A stretch of 64,000 nt of DNA from Hawksworthiomyces lignivorus (GCA_002917075.1 NTMA01000014.1:1-64000); one strand, 5' to 3'. Shown: positions 32,901 through 43,370, numbered from the stretch's first letter. The notes: generated by a model from the sequence alone, not told the origin. Numbers and translations are program-made.

Positions 32901-33314
32901 AAACGGCTCATCCGGCGGTATAGCGGGTACGCTCATACCAAGAGCGTCTTTAATACACTCTTGCAAGGTCGCTATGTTGTATAGAGGGCGGCCCACAAAC
33001 CCTTTCGCAACGAGCCCCGCTTTCCCACCAGTTGGCTTTCCAAACACCTTCTTCCCCACCGTTTCGTACTGCTCTATCGCCTCATCAATGGTCATGCGGA
33101 GCCGTCCGAGCATCACAGCTATCAGACCGCCAGTCGAGGTTCCGATTATGAGGTCGAAGACGTCGCATGGCCTGGGCTGCTCCACGAGCTTGTTGCCGGC
33201 TTTGTCCTTTAAGGTGCGGAAGATGCGCTGGAGAATGAGCAAGGACGTGTAGCCTTTGATTCCTCCTCCATCAAGAACCAGGATTCTGAGAGGTTGAGTG
33301 GAGGCCGCCGACAT
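29952..33314 (-). CDS. NOD-like receptor: patatin-like phospholipase / NB-ARC / TPR
   Basis: Three-part fungal NLR, 1060 residues, exons 33314-32872, 32819-32203, 32074-29952. The N-terminal patatin effector has LVLDGGGIKGYTSLL (oxyanion loop, about 13-27), nucleophile elbow GTSTGG (Ser about 60) and catalytic Asp in WVDGGLKRNNP (about 208), so it should be a competent acyl hydrolase. The NB-ARC NTPase has P-loop GLGGAGKS (402-409), Walker B DWLVIVDNADD, SIIVTSRD, and YLALALELAGAYI. The C-terminus has about six 42-residue TPR units of the NLR type (GRWDEAE...HPNTLTSMASLA). Donor AAAGT|gtcagt is chosen because only it gives in-phase KVMLCVTRK. Such proteins trigger regulated cell death or allorecognition in other fungi; a role here is inference. 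All key residues are intact. Confidence 0.93.
30090..30700 (-). repeat. 126-bp tandem repeats encoding TPR units
   Basis: The landmark CTACCCCGAGCTTGGTCTTA (one variant has GAAC) begins at 30128, 30254, 30380, 30506 and 30632, exactly 126 bp apart. Each unit is 42 codons, in frame in the NLR gene. Units are near-identical in DNA, with differences concentrated at a few codons (for example FWS, YRR, YRY, FWS before QGRWDEAE; Glu/Asp after KL; Met/Leu and Thr/Ala in the V(M/L)E(T/A)RKTK segment). Outer units at both ends are more diverged. This is the pattern of concerted evolution by unequal exchange seen in fungal NLR repeat domains. Confidence 0.95.
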
Positions 33315-34147
33315 TTCGATAAAGTAAAAGAATTAGACAAATTGTCACGTATTTCGTCACCGCCACAGGAGCTGATTTCCCATGCGAAAATGGTCGTTGT
33401 TTGCGATGTAATGTTGGCGTCGGAAGTGGGTGTGAAAGAAGACTGTAAGCCTAGGTCGGGCTCTGAGCGGCAATTTTTTTCCCCTGTGTAGTTGGGCATT
33501 TCTCGAGGCGTCCTTAATTATTCGACCTAGCAAAATGCAGAGATGAGCAGATCGGCCCCAACTCGGTTCATCCTGTAAGCAATAACACAGCTCATAACGC
33601 GGGACACTTCTCAGCCGCATCCATTTGGGTTTGAGTGCACAAACCACAAGGCTGAACCAAGCTGATGTCGCTAGCGGCTGTAACTAGCCCCAGTTTTCAT
33701 CACATCCGAATGCGATGACTGCTGCAAAAGCGTCCGGCTTGACATCGAAATTCCTTAGATTCAGCTTGGAGTATCCCCGATGAGTACGAAAGGAATTAGC
33801 TGCTAAGACTGCAAATAATATGTTCGTCGAGCGACCAGAATTATAAAATAGCACGGAGTACATGAGCCCATCTTGGCTAGGAAACCCAATTTTACTGACG
33901 TTTCTTGGAGATACCTCTGGTGGTAGGACGACTTCGGTGCTGCGGGAGTATATGAAAGCACACCCACTAAGCTGGCTAGAGAACGGACTGCACAGGCGCA
34001 CGCCTTAAAGAGGAAATTTGTACCCATGCAAGCTGGCAGACGAGCTCTAGCTGGATCTCACGTCTTAAGCTCTTGGGCTTGCTCTGGTCAAGAACAGATA
34101 AACTAACAGCAAACTTTAATTTGGTAGATTGGCAGTGGCTTGTCTTT
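33315..34147. other. intergenic with a doubtful short ORF
   Basis: Promoter of the NLR gene and 3' flank of the F-box gene. A minus-strand open stretch at 33684-34001 (starting GTG, with overlapping ATG frame from 34027) reads plausibly (ends VKPDAFAAVIAFGCDENWG) but matches nothing I know and needs an unproven intron to acquire an ATG. Confidence 0.45.
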
Positions 34148-36271
34148 TTATGTATTCAGCCAAGATAGGTCTCTCCGCACACTATAGCCTAAGCTTATAC
34201 ATGATGCATTGTTCGGGCCATCCCATAAATAAGCCGTCTGTGGAATCCGCAAGCACAATGGATCCTGCCGCTTGTCGTATGCCATAGCTCCGTCTGGCGG
34301 TTCCTGTACCGAAAGCTGATCCCATAGCTCCAAGCGGCCCGGCCCGAGCACTTCCTTAACGCTCTTTATGTCTTCGGACACGTCGCCCGGGTATGTGTTG
34401 ATGCGTCTGCTATATGGTGTCGGTTCGATCGTGTCTCCGGCGTCGCTGTCCCAGTCTTCAAAAAACTGCTCGGGCGGCTCCATGAGGTCGGGGAGTGCCT
34501 CCACATACAAGATATCGCCGGTGTGGCGCGTGAGCTTCCAGACCTCGCTGCGGTATGCGCCGCGCGCACCCGGCTCTGCCCGCCAGACGTAGAGCTTGCC
34601 CGCGGGGTCCTCATTGTAGAAGCGGCCCCAGGTCCAGTAGACCTGCTGCGTCCAGGCAGCATCGCTGTCGTCCGATGCCATGGAGGCGGCATCTGAGGAA
34701 TCACTAGAAGCTCTGTCGTGGTTGGCGCCTGCTTTCCACCTGTCCGGTTGAGAACTGCGGCCGGCTGCTTCGTCATCGTCTAGGCCGTCAGGCATGCATC
34801 TGCGGAATAAAATCATGTCCTGCGCGTGCCCCCACCTGTGCTGGCACGTTGAGAAGAAGGGGCTTCCGTTGCTTTCGATCTGGCGAGCAAATTCACTGTG
34901 ATATACGACAAACTCGTCCTTCACGATCTTTTTGCGTTCTGTCGAGGAGGTTTTCTCTTTCTCTTTCCTGCTCGTCTCTTCTACTTTATTCGTTATCGGA
35001 GTGGCCACAAAATCCAGCGGATTTGTATCCGTTTCTTTATTGACAAAAGCCAGCAAAGCCTTCTCGTGAACAAGCGGAGTATTGATTCCGGAATCAGCTC
35101 CTTTCTTCTCTACGCGTAGCGTACTGAGCTGGAGGCCATCAATAGCGGCCATCCCTGCAATGGCGGAGGCACGGATGAAGCAAGATCTCAAGACGAGATG
35201 GCGCAGTGTTCTCGCGTGTGTCTTCACGAATGACAGCAGATGCGCCTCTTTTGCCGGAAAGCCTTCGAGGACGATCGTCGTGAGCTGCTTCCAGCACCAC
35301 GTCGTCTCCATGGTCTGGAAGTCGAGAAGGAAGAGCTCGGAAAAGTCGTATGTCTTGTTGTAGATGTGGTCGTGGCGCAGTAGGTGAAGCTCGTGGAGAC
35401 CTGTGGCCGACCGCAGGCAGTCGGCTAGATTTCGCCCAGGCAGCATGTGCGGCACCGAAGCTGAGCCGAAGTGCATACTGATGTGGGCAAGGTGGCTGAA
35501 CGCGGACGCGGGCATAGAGTGGGGCGCATCGATCTTGGTGACCAGCAGACCCTCGTCTACCAGGCTCAGGCTGCCGACGCGGCTGCCCAGACGGATAAGA
35601 GCGGGCAGGATGAACTCGAAGAAGCCGGCGTTCTGGGGGCCGGCATCGCTGGCAAACGCCCGTAGGAGATGGACAGTCAGCGGGCACGTGTTGTCTTCTT
35701 GGCAGGCACCCAGGCAGAGTCGCTTCTCAGACGGCATCGGCCGGCACATGAGCAAGCGGAGGCACGGCAGACGGTCGAGCGCCGAGAAGAATGCCTGCCG
35801 GAAGCCGAGGGCGGCAGGCGGCAGCGTTTGGTCGCTATTCTTTGGCGGCAGCGACAGCCAGAAGAGGTTCGGGTCTTGGAGCACGGCCTGAAGGTGCGTG
35901 TGAAAGGGCTCAAGGTTGTGCGTCATGACGACCCGCCGCTCGTCGTCGTCGTATGCACGCCCAGCCTCGCTGTCCAGAAAGCGTTCAAGAAATGCCTGGA
36001 GATTGGTCTCGGCGAGCTCATGCCACACCACCTCGCGCACGTGGCAGGCCAGATGGGGGCTGTCGCAAATGGCCAGAAAGGTGTCGCGGTCGCGCGTCAG
36101 CCGTGACACGGAGACCTGCTGGAAGAGCAGGGATGCGCAGACCCCGTCAAAGGTACGGCAGACGCTCCGCAGCGACATCAAATCCGGCCGCCCGACATAG
36201 CCGAAGATTCGGAATAAGATCTCCTTCGGGAGGAGTTCGACCGGCTGGTGTCCTTGTTCTTCTGTAGCCAT
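34148..36271 (-). CDS. F-box domain protein
   Basis: Single exon, 707 residues from the ATG at 36271 (three upstream codons in frame begin with TTG and are not used). F-box at about residues 11-50: VELLPKEILFRIFGYVGRPD then LMSLRSVCRTFDGVCASLLF, the usual Skp1-binding pattern. The middle contains leucine-rich segments (HLAHISMHFGSA, LHELHLLRHDH, LRHLVLRSCFI) as in fungal F-box/LRR-like proteins. A Lys/Glu- and Asp/Ser-rich linker precedes a C-terminal region with GRFYNEDPAGKLYVWRAEPG and acidic stretches. Expected role: SCF ubiquitin-ligase substrate adaptor; substrate unknown. It lies between the NLR and HET genes, and F-box genes commonly expand in the same accessory regions. The second F-box gene nearby (28.5 kb) is dead, this one intact. 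Confidence 0.8.
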   Translation of the reverse strand: MATEEQGHQPVELLPKEILFRIFGYVGRPDLMSLRSVCRTFDGVCASLLFQQVSVSRLTRDRDTFLAICDSPHLACHVREVVWHELAETNLQAFLERFLDSEAGRAYDDDERRVVMTHNLEPFHTHLQAVLQDPNLFWLSLPPKNSDQTLPPAALGFRQAFFSALDRLPCLRLLMCRPMPSEKRLCLGACQEDNTCPLTVHLLRAFASDAGPQNAGFFEFILPALIRLGSRVGSLSLVDEGLLVTKIDAPHSMPASAFSHLAHISMHFGSASVPHMLPGRNLADCLRSATGLHELHLLRHDHIYNKTYDFSELFLLDFQTMETTWCWKQLTTIVLEGFPAKEAHLLSFVKTHARTLRHLVLRSCFIRASAIAGMAAIDGLQLSTLRVEKKGADSGINTPLVHEKALLAFVNKETDTNPLDFVATPITNKVEETSRKEKEKTSSTERKKIVKDEFVVYHSEFARQIESNGSPFFSTCQHRWGHAQDMILFRRCMPDGLDDDEAAGRSSQPDRWKAGANHDRASSDSSDAASMASDDSDAAWTQQVYWTWGRFYNEDPAGKLYVWRAEPGARGAYRSEVWKLTRHTGDILYVEALPDLMEPPEQFFEDWDSDAGDTIEPTPYSRRINTYPGDVSEDIKSVKEVLGPGRLELWDQLSVQEPPDGAMAYDKRQDPLCLRIPQTAYLWDGPNNASCISLGYSVRRDLSWLNT

Positions 36272-36588
36272 TTCGAACAATAGAGTGAATTCCTACTTGT
36301 ACACCCACGATGTCATATCTGTCCATTAATTTTCACCACCTTCTAGTAGTAAAAGTGCAAATATATGTACATTATTGGGTTGCAATATTTATTAGCATTT
36401 AGATAAAATGAGTAACGGGTTAGAAGTTGAAATGGAAGACAATTCCTGATATTTGATAGACTCTTTTTCCTACCTACTAAAAGGCGGTGAAAATCGGTGT
36501 GCAAATAGGAAATCATAGTTGTACAAACAGGCAGCATAGTTCATTTTGCTGAGACTTGGCTACTGCATCAAAGGAAAAACTGTTTGGT
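36272..36588. other. intergenic, AT-rich
   Basis: Short AT-rich spacer: promoter of the F-box gene and 3' end of the HET gene. Nothing else seen. Confidence 0.6.
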
Positions 36589-39292
36589 CTACACAATGCA
36601 AACTTCTACTTCTGGAGAACCTTCGAGCCAAGTAATGAGATGTTCAGTCGACGTCGTGTCCGCCCGTCCTTTGCTTGAATCAAATGGTTCATTTGGCCCG
36701 TATGAAACGCTCACTGCCGAGCCAACACGCCTAAATTTCTGCCGCGGCACGCCTGCCGCAGATGACGCAGAAGCTGACGCTGGCGGTGGTGTCGAGTCCT
36801 CTAGCGGCACCAGTGCCAAGCAGCGCATCAAGTATCCGTCATAGATGAGGGGCATACACCAGACGTGCGACTCGGTGAACGGCACGGTGGTGTCGTCCGC
36901 CTCGAGGTTGGCAAGCTCTCTGCGGGAGGCATCCGGAATATGGCCGATTGCCCCGTTGCCGACAGCGGCTGTGGCGTCCTCTCCTTGGGGGGACCCATCT
37001 GGGACGAGCGTCAGGACGACGTCTCGGTTTCCCACTCGCATAGACTGCAACAATGCCCGTCTGCCAAGGTGGCGGAGCACAACGCGCGCGCGCCGCATGT
37101 GGCCGCGAAGGGTGATCTCCCCGGCAGCGACCTCGCCAAGCATGTTAGCGGCGTGCCTCGGGGTTGTCCAACAGTCGAGGATGGCGCACTCAATGGAGCG
37201 CGCCCGCGCAACTAGGCCGCTCTCGTGTTCGTTGCTGAGGGGTATGGAATTGCTGTCGATGGCCAGTGTGCGCACGAGCTCGTTCGTGCTGGCCCACGAC
37301 CAGGACGGGACCCGATATGCCGCCGCTGCAGCCGCCGGCAGAGACGCTAGAGGACGCTTTGTGGCAATGCTGCCGTGGGAGGTGTTTGCGGCCGTGTCCG
37401 CCGTCAAGCGACCCACCTCTAGAGCACTGCCATAGACCAGCCAGGCCAGGCCGCGGCGGAGATCCGTCAGCCAGAGCCCGGCGCGGTATACGCTCGCTGG
37501 ATCGGTCTGTGCCAGGGCGCGCGCAAACTCGGCCGCCATGCCGGCCAGGGCAGGCAGCTTATCCTTGTCAAATGTGAGTTTCCGGCTCGTGAATTCGCGC
37601 ACCACGTTTTGCCAGTTCTCGTGGATCTTGACGATCTGCCGGCTGCTGTCGTTCCCGCTCTTCTTGCCGTCCAGTTTGTGCATGTGGCAGCCCACGATGT
37701 CCGGCGGATCATTGGGCAAGCCGGCGGAGGGACCCAGGGCCGGGTCGAAATCGTCGGGCTCGTAGGCTTCGCTGTACGCCTGGCCCTCTGGAAGACACTC
37801 GCAGGCCAGCAGCGACGCGCATGTCCAGCGCACCTCGTTGGCGTCAAACGACAGCGCCCGGCTGGACAAGATCCATTCCTGCAGCGTCCAGCCGCGCACG
37901 TGCAGAGGCGTCTTGATGGGATATAGCTTGCGCATCATGTCCAGCGGGCGCGTCACTTTGGGCATGCGAAAGACTTCCCAGTGCACCAGCCGCCTCTGCA
38001 GGTAGCAGCGGCCGGCCCGTCTGCCTTTGCCGCCCTGCTCGTCTTCCTTTTCTCTGTCTTCTTCCGCTGCGCCACGGCCGGACACATCGGCCGTGCTCTC
38101 GACCCATGGCGCCAGACCATCGAACATGGGTGCCCGGCAGGGTGCGGTCAGGCAGCCGTCGCGCGGACGGAAAAAGCCCTCGTCGTCGCCGCCGGCCGCG
38201 TCCGCAAAGAGCGTCAGCGCTGCCTCGCGGTAGTAGCGGCCCATCTGCGCGGCCTCGCGCTGCCACTCGTCGTCCGAGTCCTGCACGATGCACAAGCTGT
38301 CGATCCACAGGTAGCGGTGGCCCAGGTGCCGCGTGATGGCCACGGCGTTGCGGAACGTCTGCGGCATCGCGGCCAGCGGAACGCCCGCCTGGCGCGCCGC
38401 CAGCGTGCGCGTCTCGGTCGTGAGAGGGCGGCCTGAGCCCCAGCAGTGGCTCAGGCACACGTATTCGCCGCGCTCGCCCGCCTGCACCGTGTACAGGAAC
38501 GGATCCTCGTCGCCCGCGACGCTGACGGCGACATCCAGCACCCGCGTCGGGAGCAGCCGCGTCTGCGTCTGGCGGGCGAGGCGGCATGCTGCGTGCGTCG
38601 CATCGCAGGTCTGCAGCCACAGCCGCGCGCGGTATAGCGCCGCGAAGCTGCCCGTGTGCGTATCGGTAGCAAGGTCCTGGTCCTCTAGCAGCGTCTCTAC
38701 TCTCTCTGAATTTTTGGCTTTAGCTAGGTCCGCTTCTGGTCGCTGCGTTCTTCAGCGGTTCATCAACACAATGCTCACCTGGAAGACCAGACAGGAGACA
38801 GAGACTGACTGTCGACCGGCGGCAGTCTGCATCCACATCTGTCCAGTGCACGACAACCCTGATCCGGTTCCTCGGCTCGCCTTTTTGGGTGTTCCCGAGG
38901 ACTAGCTCTAAGAGCACCGGCGCCAAAACGTCTTCAAGGTCTAACACGGGTCGGATAGCCGGTTGAAATAAGCTAGCGATTGCTTGCTCCGTCTGTGGCT
39001 CGCTCTCTTCTTCGGCTAGCATCTCTTCCAGCAGATGATCGGCGTGTTCCCATTCGTCGTCCACATCTTGCTGTCCTTGGTTAAACTCCACAATTCCGGC
39101 CAAGATGATTGCACAGAGCCGGCAGCTGCCCTGGCCTGCCGAGAGCTCCAGCGCCTCTAACGAGGAATGGTGCGCGTAGAATACATGGGTTTCCACGCCA
39201 GAGTCTAGCCTTTGGTATTTTGGCCCATGGAATGGTACTCTGTAATTGATAGCTTGACAAGTTTGACACAGCTGAATTCCTGCTGCAGTCAT
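36589..39292 (-). CDS. HET (heterokaryon incompatibility) domain protein
   Basis: Two exons, 39292-38779 and 38705-36589 (73-bp intron), 876 residues. The N-terminus has CQTCQAINYRVP and GQGSCRLCAIIL, the paired CxxC pattern that precedes many HET domains. HET domain about 252-400: YVCLSHCWGSGRPLTTE, LAARQAGVPLAAMPQTFRNA, ITRHLGHRYLWIDSLCIVQD, WQREAAQMGRYYREAALTLF, then GFFRPRD. These are the three conserved HET blocks. The C-terminal half has GWTLQEWILSSRALSF and RVPSWSWAS, also standard. HET domains execute cell death upon non-self recognition, often with NLR or STAND partners; whether this one works with the NLR 3.3 kb away is inference. Both frames are intact and GC-rich. Confidence 0.93.
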
Positions 39293-39838
39293 TGTCCTGG
39301 ATCTTTTAAATTATCGTAAGCGGCGGGTAGAGTTGTTTGGGAAAGCCATTAATTTGACCAGATATTGGTGGCTGCTGAGTGAAATAATGTGAGTACGTGT
39401 TTAGCTGCACAAACCCTTCTAGCCCAACGCCAGCCTTGTCAAATACTACAAAGGTACTGCAATTCCGCCTAGCAAAACTCTATGCACAGGGGAAGAATTT
39501 TTCCCTCATTGCCTCACCAATCACGATACTGCAGGTAATTCTAGGCGGCTTAGGTAGGAATGTCTAGTCCAAAGAGAGATCGTAACGAGGGTATATAGCG
39601 CTGGTGCTTTTATGCCCCTCAAAATAAGCTAGTGAGTGTCCTTTGTGGAATTAGGCATTAAAACAGAATCAACTGTCTTGTTTGGGTGCCTACCAAACAA
39701 AGCTGACATTCCGGGGATGACAAGCAATGTTGAACCAGGTAGAATTTTTTTTTAAAAAAAAATTAGAAGAAAAAAACGCATCAGCTCATCGCCTTTGATC
39801 CAGGGATCTTATGTTGGCGATAAACCACTTCTGTATAT

Positions 39839-39862
39839 GCGGTGAGGGTGGATCGAACACCC

Positions 39863-39894
<32 letters not shown>

Positions 39895-39910
39895 GCTGAG
39901 CTATCCCCGC
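39839..39910 (-). tRNA. tRNA-Phe (anticodon GAA)
   Basis: 72 nt on the minus strand that folds as a full cloverleaf: acceptor stem GCGGGGA / TCACCGC (one mismatch), D arm GCTC...GAGC, anticodon stem TCAGA/TCTGA with loop CTGAAGA (GAA), and T arm GGGTG/CACCC with loop TTCGATC. There is no intron. CCA is not encoded, as expected in a eukaryote. Confidence 0.95.
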
Positions 39911-40142
39911 TGTGTTGATGCTTTAGCGGCCGGCATTGTAGGCTTAAGCACTAGGATTCTACGCTGCTCAGACAAAGAAATCAGCATACCCTTGCGAAAC
40001 TGGAGCATAATGATTTAACTTGCAGCCATTTACGATGACTAATGAAGTCTACGGAGTACACAAGACACTAAACTGAGGGTAGATACGACGTCTCTCACGT
40101 TTACGCCAGAGTAAATAAGGCTCCTTTCAATATGTTCATAGC

Positions 40143-40261
40143 ACGTACGGCCATAGATACTGGAAAGCACGGGATCCCGTCCGCTTTCCCCTAGTTAAAC
40201 CAGTAATCGGCGGATTAGTAGTTGGGTCGGTGACGACCAGCGAATACCCGCTGCTGTACGT
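40143..40261 (+). rRNA. 5S rRNA gene (variant, dispersed copy)
   Basis: 119 nt with termini ACGTACGGCC / GCTGTACGT able to form helix I, conserved GGGATCCCGTCCGCT, and the 3' core TTAGTAGTTGGGTCGGTGACG. A T-rich terminator follows. Compared with the usual fungal GGGTGGGTGACCACC it has GGGTCGGTGACGACC, a paired (compensatory) change shared with the copy at 23044-23162. Better conserved than that copy and probably functional. Confidence 0.88.
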
Positions 40262-40816
40262 TTTCTTTTTGATCTTGTATTAATTAATGAGTTTCTTTTT
40301 TTTCCCTTTTTCTTTTTTAAAAAAAAAAGTTTTCCTTTTTGGGAGGTTTTTGGGGGGCTGTTTTTGTGTAAGAATGAAAAATACTGTAAATATTGCAATA
40401 AGTGAGATGCAGCAAATGTCATAAAAAAAGCTGTCATATCAATCTTTTTTGTGGGAATGTCCGCCTTATCGAATCGCTGGACCTCTTGGACGATATTTCT
40501 TCCACTTCGGCATCAAACAAACTGGTAGCGATGTACTCCGTAAAATTGAGTGGCGGTGCAGAGATCGTTGCCAGAAGAAGCAACGTAAAAGCCTGGGTCG
40601 CAGCCGCATCGCATGTGTTGCATTTCAGACCCAGTCACCCGCAGCATGTCGGCAGAGTGGGGAAAGGATCCGCCAATGTTATGTGCTACGTGCTTCGTTC
40701 TGTGTCAGGGCTATCGCCCTTCTAAAAATTGATTAAAAGACCGGCAGTTCCACCGTAGAAGATACAGGATTGTTTTGTTCCTCCTCTCCTTCTTTTTGTC
40801 TGCAGATGTCGTTAGA

Positions 40817-42985
40817 ATGTCAAAACATATAGAAACTGCAAACCGACGCTCAGAAGACGTGATCCACGCACCACAAGATCCCCTAATATCAAGCGAAGAG
40901 CCCAAAGAAGAAGAGCCTGAGGCTACGGTCGAGCATGGCCTCCTCCAAACCGGGACCCCTGCAGCATCCAATGCGCAGCAGGCGGTTGTCGACGAACACG
41001 ACCCGGCGCGGAATCGAGAAAAGTTGAAGCAAGGATGGAGGTATCTGCTGTCGCAATGGTGGCTGGAGGTGGCGTCGTGTGTTCTGGCCGTGGCGGCTCT
41101 GTTTGCCGTTGTTGGCACCCTAATTCCCTACCAAGGAAAGCCCAGGCCGCAGTGGCCGAACGAGATATCCATCAATACGCTGGTGTCTATCTATACCAGG
41201 TTTCTGCAGGCCGGCATGGTCGTAGCTCTAGGCTCAAGCATGAGCCAGCTCAAATGGTCCTGGTTCGCCTCCGAGCTGCTGCTTATGGACTTGGTGCGGT
41301 ATGACGCGGCCAGGACCGGTGCTTGGGGTGCACTACAATGGATCTGGACATACAGATTTCGTCAGCCGCTGATGGCGCTCGGAGTCGTGATCACACTCCT
41401 CTCGGTGGCCATCGACCCTTTCATGCAGCAGCTTCTTTCCTACAACGACTGTACCACGGACATAGGCAGTTCCAACGCCTCGCTGCCTCGAACAGCCTAC
41501 TACCAAGGTCGAGGAGTTGAATCCGGAGGTGAGTTGGCGATAGTGGATCCAGACCTTCAGGCTGCCATTAAAGCCGGCTACTCCGGATCGCCTTACACGA
41601 TCAGCGCCGACTGCTTGACGGGCAACTGCACGTTTCCTCAGCCTTACAGCACCGTCGGGTACTGTTCGCTGTGCCAAGACATCTCCGATGCCATCCGGAT
41701 CGTTCACCAGGAATGCTGGCACTCGTTCAGCGACAACACGAATGCGTTGGTCAACAGCTCCACGTGCTACCCCAACTCTACCGGCTCCATCATCACGACG
41801 CTACTCGACACCAACAGCACCTCGGCAAGGTATGGTGTCCAATCCAACCTCTTGGTTACCTGGGACGACACCCTGACGTCTTCGGGCTTCACTGACGTCG
41901 CCGCCGTTCAGACGGTGGCGTCGGGCGAGCCCTGGCAGCAAAACCAGGTCGGCTACATCTGGACGCAAGTGCTGTTCGGCAAGACGCTGTCGTCGGTGCA
42001 GCAAGTCAACCCCGCCACGGGCGAACCCCTGACAGGATGCAGCGGCAATGCAGCGGCTAGCGACTGGCAGTGCCGCGGGTACGGCGCGGCGCAGTGCGCC
42101 CTTCGGCCGTGCGTCCGCGAATACCGAGCCGTGGTCGCTGCAGGGCAGCTGCAAGAGACACTGGTCGATCACTCCGACGTCGATGTGCCGTGGGGCCTCG
42201 GCGATCTGACGCACGACAGCGACGGTTCCGCAGACGGCGGCGGCACGCTGGCCGTGGTGGATCTGCGCTGCGCGACGCCGGCCCAGACGGCGCAGCTACA
42301 GCAGCAGGGCTACGCGCTCGGCGGTGCCGGCCGCTGGTTGCCCTACAACGTCTCGGACGGCTTTCGCGCCAACCCGGCGGCGGACCCGCTGGCCCCGTGC
42401 ATCGCAGCCATCGACCTGCAGCTCGCCCAGGACTTCTGGTCCATCTACCTCGATACCGACTTCAGCGGAAACCTAACGGGACAGCTGAGCTTTATCGGCA
42501 ATGTCTCGACGGCCCAGGAGCTGGTCTCCTTCACGGGCGGGCCCCCAATCCTGCAGGCCATCTACAACCTGGGCAATCTGAGTTACGGAGGCGTCGAGGC
42601 CGTCTTCGCCAACATGTCGGACTCCATGACCGCCCACATCCGGATAGCCGGCGTGGCTGGTTCGAGCGCGCCCGCCATGGGCACTGTGCTGCACAACACC
42701 ACCTGTGTCGCTGTTACGTGGCCGTGGCTTACCTTGCCGGCCGCACTGGTCTTATTCACCATTTTGTTTCTGGCGTTGACAGTGATGGCGACAAGAGGCC
42801 AGATCCTGTGGAAGGAGTCTTCTCTGGCCATGGTCTTCCATGGACCTACAAACAGCAACAAAGAGCGTCTAAGTCTGGGGACAGAAGGGGAGCCAAATAC
42901 AATCGACGCCATGGAAGAGGCCGCCAAGACGCTGCGAATGAAGCTGGAGAGGCCTAACAATAGTTTCACATTGGTACCAGCATGA
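40817..42985 (+). CDS. DUF3176 family membrane protein
   Basis: Single exon, 722 residues from the ATG at 40817; an in-frame TTG upstream is not a start. After an acidic N-terminus come WWLEVASCVLAVAALFAVVG then TLIPYQGKPRPQWPNEISIN, the diagnostic DUF3176 opening: TM1 about 82-104, TM2 about 122-140, then MSQLKWSWF and ARTGAWGALQWIW, and TM3 about 184-200. A large, presumably extracytoplasmic, domain follows with many N-glycosylation sequons and paired cysteines (for example DCLTGNCTFPQPYSTVGYCS). A last TM (LTLPAALVLFTILFLALTVM) sits near residue 645, with a cytoplasmic tail. Molecular function of the family is unknown. The sequon-rich loop suggests a surface or endomembrane protein. Confidence 0.85.
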   Translation: MSKHIETANRRSEDVIHAPQDPLISSEEPKEEEPEATVEHGLLQTGTPAASNAQQAVVDEHDPARNREKLKQGWRYLLSQWWLEVASCVLAVAALFAVVGTLIPYQGKPRPQWPNEISINTLVSIYTRFLQAGMVVALGSSMSQLKWSWFASELLLMDLVRYDAARTGAWGALQWIWTYRFRQPLMALGVVITLLSVAIDPFMQQLLSYNDCTTDIGSSNASLPRTAYYQGRGVESGGELAIVDPDLQAAIKAGYSGSPYTISADCLTGNCTFPQPYSTVGYCSLCQDISDAIRIVHQECWHSFSDNTNALVNSSTCYPNSTGSIITTLLDTNSTSARYGVQSNLLVTWDDTLTSSGFTDVAAVQTVASGEPWQQNQVGYIWTQVLFGKTLSSVQQVNPATGEPLTGCSGNAAASDWQCRGYGAAQCALRPCVREYRAVVAAGQLQETLVDHSDVDVPWGLGDLTHDSDGSADGGGTLAVVDLRCATPAQTAQLQQQGYALGGAGRWLPYNVSDGFRANPAADPLAPCIAAIDLQLAQDFWSIYLDTDFSGNLTGQLSFIGNVSTAQELVSFTGGPPILQAIYNLGNLSYGGVEAVFANMSDSMTAHIRIAGVAGSSAPAMGTVLHNTTCVAVTWPWLTLPAALVLFTILFLALTVMATRGQILWKESSLAMVFHGPTNSNKERLSLGTEGEPNTIDAMEEAAKTLRMKLERPNNSFTLVPA

Positions 42986-43370
42986 TCCTAGATAGATTAA
43001 TAGAGAGAATCGGCGGGTGTTCACGTGTAATGACATATTAGAATTATTTGTACAGCATTGCTTGGTTCAGTTCATATTCTGAGCTTCTGGTTATTAATAT
43101 TAGGTGTACTTGGAGCTTTTACACAAAGTACAGCCTTATCCCTCTTTATGTCTGATACAACCAACGTCGTAGGCAGAACCATCTGGTACATTCTTTCGGA
43201 AATTTTCATGGGAGATCTCGCTTCTTGTGTCGTCTATGCCAGAGAATAATGAAGGCGAGACGCGTAACATCTTTATCATACGGAGGAGTTATTAATGGTT
43301 TTGTTTTATTGAGATATAATATGTACATTGAAAATGAGCTCTAATTCTAACCTCCTGTTAAAAAGGTAAT
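42986..43370. other. convergent intergenic region
   Basis: Tail-to-tail spacer between the DUF3176 and FAD oxidoreductase genes; AT-rich, no gene seen. Confidence 0.6.

Larger units (their letters stand above)
39293..40816. other. intergenic with tRNA and 5S rRNA genes
   Basis: 1.5 kb holding the tRNA-Phe and 5S rRNA genes listed separately, two T(n)A(n) tracts (near 39747 and 40305), and the promoters of the HET and DUF3176 genes. No further gene seen. Confidence 0.6.
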
